Source: Helicobacteraceae bacterium (GTDB taxonomy: Bacteria; Campylobacterota; Campylobacteria; Campylobacterales; SZUA-545). From it: a stretch of DNA of 6,012 bases. The notes beneath the pieces were generated by a model. The model was not told the origin of the DNA. It saw only the letters and a list, made by a program, of their open reading frames with translations, and made no database searches. Made by a program: the position numbers and the translations under genes. How positions within the stretch are numbered: position 1 is the first letter of the stretch; each line of letters opens with the position of its first letter. Where the stretch lies: positions 1 through 6,012 of the forward strand of contig JAABTA010000066.1 of NCBI GenBank assembly GCA_011390075.1, read 5' to 3'. Positions 4,147 through 6,012 of the stretch are shown here, piece after piece.

Positions 4147-6012
4147 TTAAAAAAGCTCCAAATCATCACCATCATCTTCGTTTACTTCCTGATTTTCATT
4201 AATAACAAGCTCTAATTGCAAGATTGTACTAAAAAGCGAGCTATCAAGATAGTGTATATCTCGTGTGTTTTGCTCCACAAAAATAGTATTTCTCCACCCA
4301 ATCAGATCAAGAGTAAGGTTTTTTAGAAACATATGCACTTTTCTTCGTTTGGTTTCATCTAGACCCTCATCTCTTAATTCAGCTAAAAGCTCAGCTAAAG
4401 ACTTTATCGCAAAAGAGAGATCTTTAAACTCAAAAAGATTGTTGAGTATCGTGGTATATTTCAAAAACCTCTTAGCGGCGTTGTGTAGATGATCTATTTT
4501 AAAACCCTCTACATAAGCATCTAAATCGTCTTTTATCTCACTCTCTATATCCTCTAGCTCTTGCAGTTCCTCTAAAACATAATCATCAATATCCTCTGAA
4601 TACTCAGCAGCAGAGATCTCTTTTCCTGAATGGCTTGCTTTGAGAACATTAAACTCATCACTTGAAAGAGCTCTTTTTTCTTTTTGAATATCTTTGCTAA
4701 CGCTTTCTAGCTCTTTCTCCTGAGCTTGCACCCCATCTTCTACTGTGGTGTGCTCTTCTGAGAGAACAACTCTGCAATTTTGCGCTCGTTTGATAAAGTC
4801 TTCTAGTCTTGCTGTATAGTGCTGGATCTTGAGCTTTTGATACTCATTGACAGTAATATCATTAAAAGTAAAGATAGTAAGTTTTTTCTCTTTTGTTAGT
4901 TCTAGGTCTGTTTTTAAAAGATAGAACACCCGCCTTCCATGGGCCACTTTTACGGAGACTTTATTAAAGCGGTAGTCATCTTTAAGATTTTCTAAAGAGC
5001 TTAAAAAACCCTCTCGTTTTTCAAAAATGCTCTCAAGATCAAAGTCTCTCTCCACAATATCATCTTTTGGGATCTCTACAATATTTAAAAAATTCTCATT
5101 TACATACTGCACCAAACCATCTTCATACGCAATCTCTGGATTTGGTCTTGACTCTAAAATTCTTTTAAGAGAGCTAATGAGTTCTCGCTCTTTTTGGCTG
5201 TTTTTTTCAACCTCTTTGGCAATATCATTCTCTAGTTTATTGTTCAGTTCAATAAGCTCTGTCACATCTTGGCGAATAGCCACAAACTCATCAATCTCAT
5301 CTTTGTCGTTCAAGATAGGAATCACTGTGGCCTTGACATAATAAGCGCCTCCATCTTTTTTTCTGTTTTTAATGCCACCTTTCCAGACTCTTTTTTTATC
5401 CTTAATTGTCTCCCAAAGATCTTTAAAAGCCGCACTGGGCATATCAGGGTGTCTTACAATATTGTGAGGCTTGCCTATGAGCTCTTCTGGAGAATACCCC
5501 GAGATCTTGCAAAACTCGTTATTGACATAGGTAATCACGCCCTTTGGATCTGTTTTTGAGACAATAGTGCTCTCATCCACAGCCATCTTATATTCATCTA
5601 AGATCTTTTTATTGTATTGCAGCTTTTTTCCTTGGTAGACATTTTTGCCAACAATTTGCAACTCTTTTTCAAATTTCTCTTTTTTAATTGGTTTAATTAA
5701 GTATCTACCAATACCAAGATTAATTGCATGAATCAGCACCTTGGGATCTTTAAAAGAAGATATGAGAATAATAGGTATATCGGGGGAGAGATTTTTAATC
5801 TTTTTAGAGAGCTCTAATCCATTGAGCCCCTCTAAACTCACATCCGAAACCACAAGATCTGGCTTTTCCTTCTTAAAGATCTCTAAAGCGTCGTCCCCTC
5901 GTTTTGCTTCAAAAACAGTGGCAATATGTTTTTTCGCCACTGAAACTAACGCTTTTCTAACACTTTCGTCATCCTCTACAAAAAGAAGTTTTAAATTTGT
6001 TAAATCTATCTC
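4147..6012 (-). CDS. Receiver - Aer-type PAS - PAS protein with uncharacterised C-terminal domain, partial (start off right edge)
   Basis: The window holds 621 residues, numbered here from the right edge. A CheY-like receiver (about 7-122) is complete with E13-D14-D15, phosphoacceptor D57, S85 and K107. A first PAS domain (about 140-255) closely follows the FAD-binding PAS of the E. coli aerotaxis receptor Aer: ISGYSPEELIGKPHNIVRHPDMP, W200, W210 and KNRKKDG. R187, H188, D190 and W210 align with Aer R57, H58, D60 and W79, so flavin binding and redox or oxygen sensing is plausible. A weaker PAS (about 285-390) follows. Residues 400-621 are mostly helical and charged, with no HisKA, GGDEF, EAL, HTH or methyl-accepting module, and end in an acidic tail DDLELF. 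The start is outside: the frame stays open to 6012, and using the GTG at 5940 would delete the first receiver strand. Likely a cytoplasmic signalling adaptor; partners are unknown. Confidence 0.9.
   Translation of the reverse strand, partial: EIDLTNLKLLFVEDDESVRKALVSVAKKHIATVFEAKRGDDALEIFKKEKPDLVVSDVSLEGLNGLELSKKIKNLSPDIPIILISSFKDPKVLIHAINLGIGRYLIKPIKKEKFEKELQIVGKNVYQGKKLQYNKKILDEYKMAVDESTIVSKTDPKGVITYVNNEFCKISGYSPEELIGKPHNIVRHPDMPSAAFKDLWETIKDKKRVWKGGIKNRKKDGGAYYVKATVIPILNDKDEIDEFVAIRQDVTELIELNNKLENDIAKEVEKNSQKERELISSLKRILESRPNPEIAYEDGLVQYVNENFLNIVEIPKDDIVERDFDLESIFEKREGFLSSLENLKDDYRFNKVSVKVAHGRRVFYLLKTDLELTKEKKLTIFTFNDITVNEYQKLKIQHYTARLEDFIKRAQNCRVVLSEEHTTVEDGVQAQEKELESVSKDIQKEKRALSSDEFNVLKASHSGKEISAAEYSEDIDDYVLEELQELEDIESEIKDDLDAYVEGFKIDHLHNAAKRFLKYTTILNNLFEFKDLSFAIKSLAELLAELRDEGLDETKRRKVHMFLKNLTLDLIGWRNTIFVEQNTRDIHYLDSSLFSTILQLELVINENQEVNEDDGDDLELF

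Noticed and set aside
4485..4515. Possible Hpt or HisKA phosphohistidine in HLHNAAKRF of the REC-PAS protein
   Set aside because: It lacks the HxLKGSS-type or H-E-[LI]-[KR]-[TN]-P signature and there is no ATP-binding domain after it.
5938..5940. GTG as start of the REC-PAS protein
   Set aside because: The frame continues to the right edge and encodes the first strand and acidic pocket (LLFVEDD) of the receiver, so this GTG is an internal valine.

Overview
This AT-rich window carries six genes, two of them cut by its edges. It looks like a member of the Campylobacterota (Epsilonproteobacteria), probably a free-living Sulfurimonas- or Arcobacter-type lineage rather than a close relative of Campylobacter or Helicobacter. 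The reasons are the A/T-tract-rich promoters with good -10 boxes but weak -35 boxes, the short purine-rich ribosome sites, the H-box of the form HEIKTPIAKG, and a receiver/PAS protein of a kind I associate with that phylum. The genus cannot be fixed from the sequence.

Layout. Positions 1-2103 (minus strand) form one tight operon. It starts with a secreted Spy/CpxP-like protein (1549-2103), followed 9 bases later by an OmpR-type response regulator with a GTG start (883-1539). Next is a membrane histidine kinase (1-893) that begins at a TTG codon inside the regulator's 3' end and runs off the left edge. A promoter with a TATACT -10 box lies just upstream. Positions 2189-3613 (minus) encode RmuC, a membrane-anchored coiled-coil protein with a nuclease-like domain. 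Positions 3614-3883 hold a divergent promoter region and a roughly 180-base leader for a cold-shock protein (3884-4093, plus). A strong hairpin at 4106-4128 separates that gene from a convergent minus-strand gene (4147-6012, start beyond the right edge). That gene encodes a receiver - Aer-type PAS - second PAS - helical C-terminal protein with no recognisable enzymatic output.

How it works together. The first operon reads as an envelope-stress or metal two-component system with its own periplasmic LTxxQ accessory protein, analogous to CpxP/CpxR/CpxA but not orthologous by any evidence here. RmuC, the cold-shock protein and the REC-PAS protein look like independent units. The most interesting items are the uncharacterised C-terminal domain of the REC-PAS protein and a striking excess of the hexamer AGATCT: 19 copies in 6 kb against about 2 expected.
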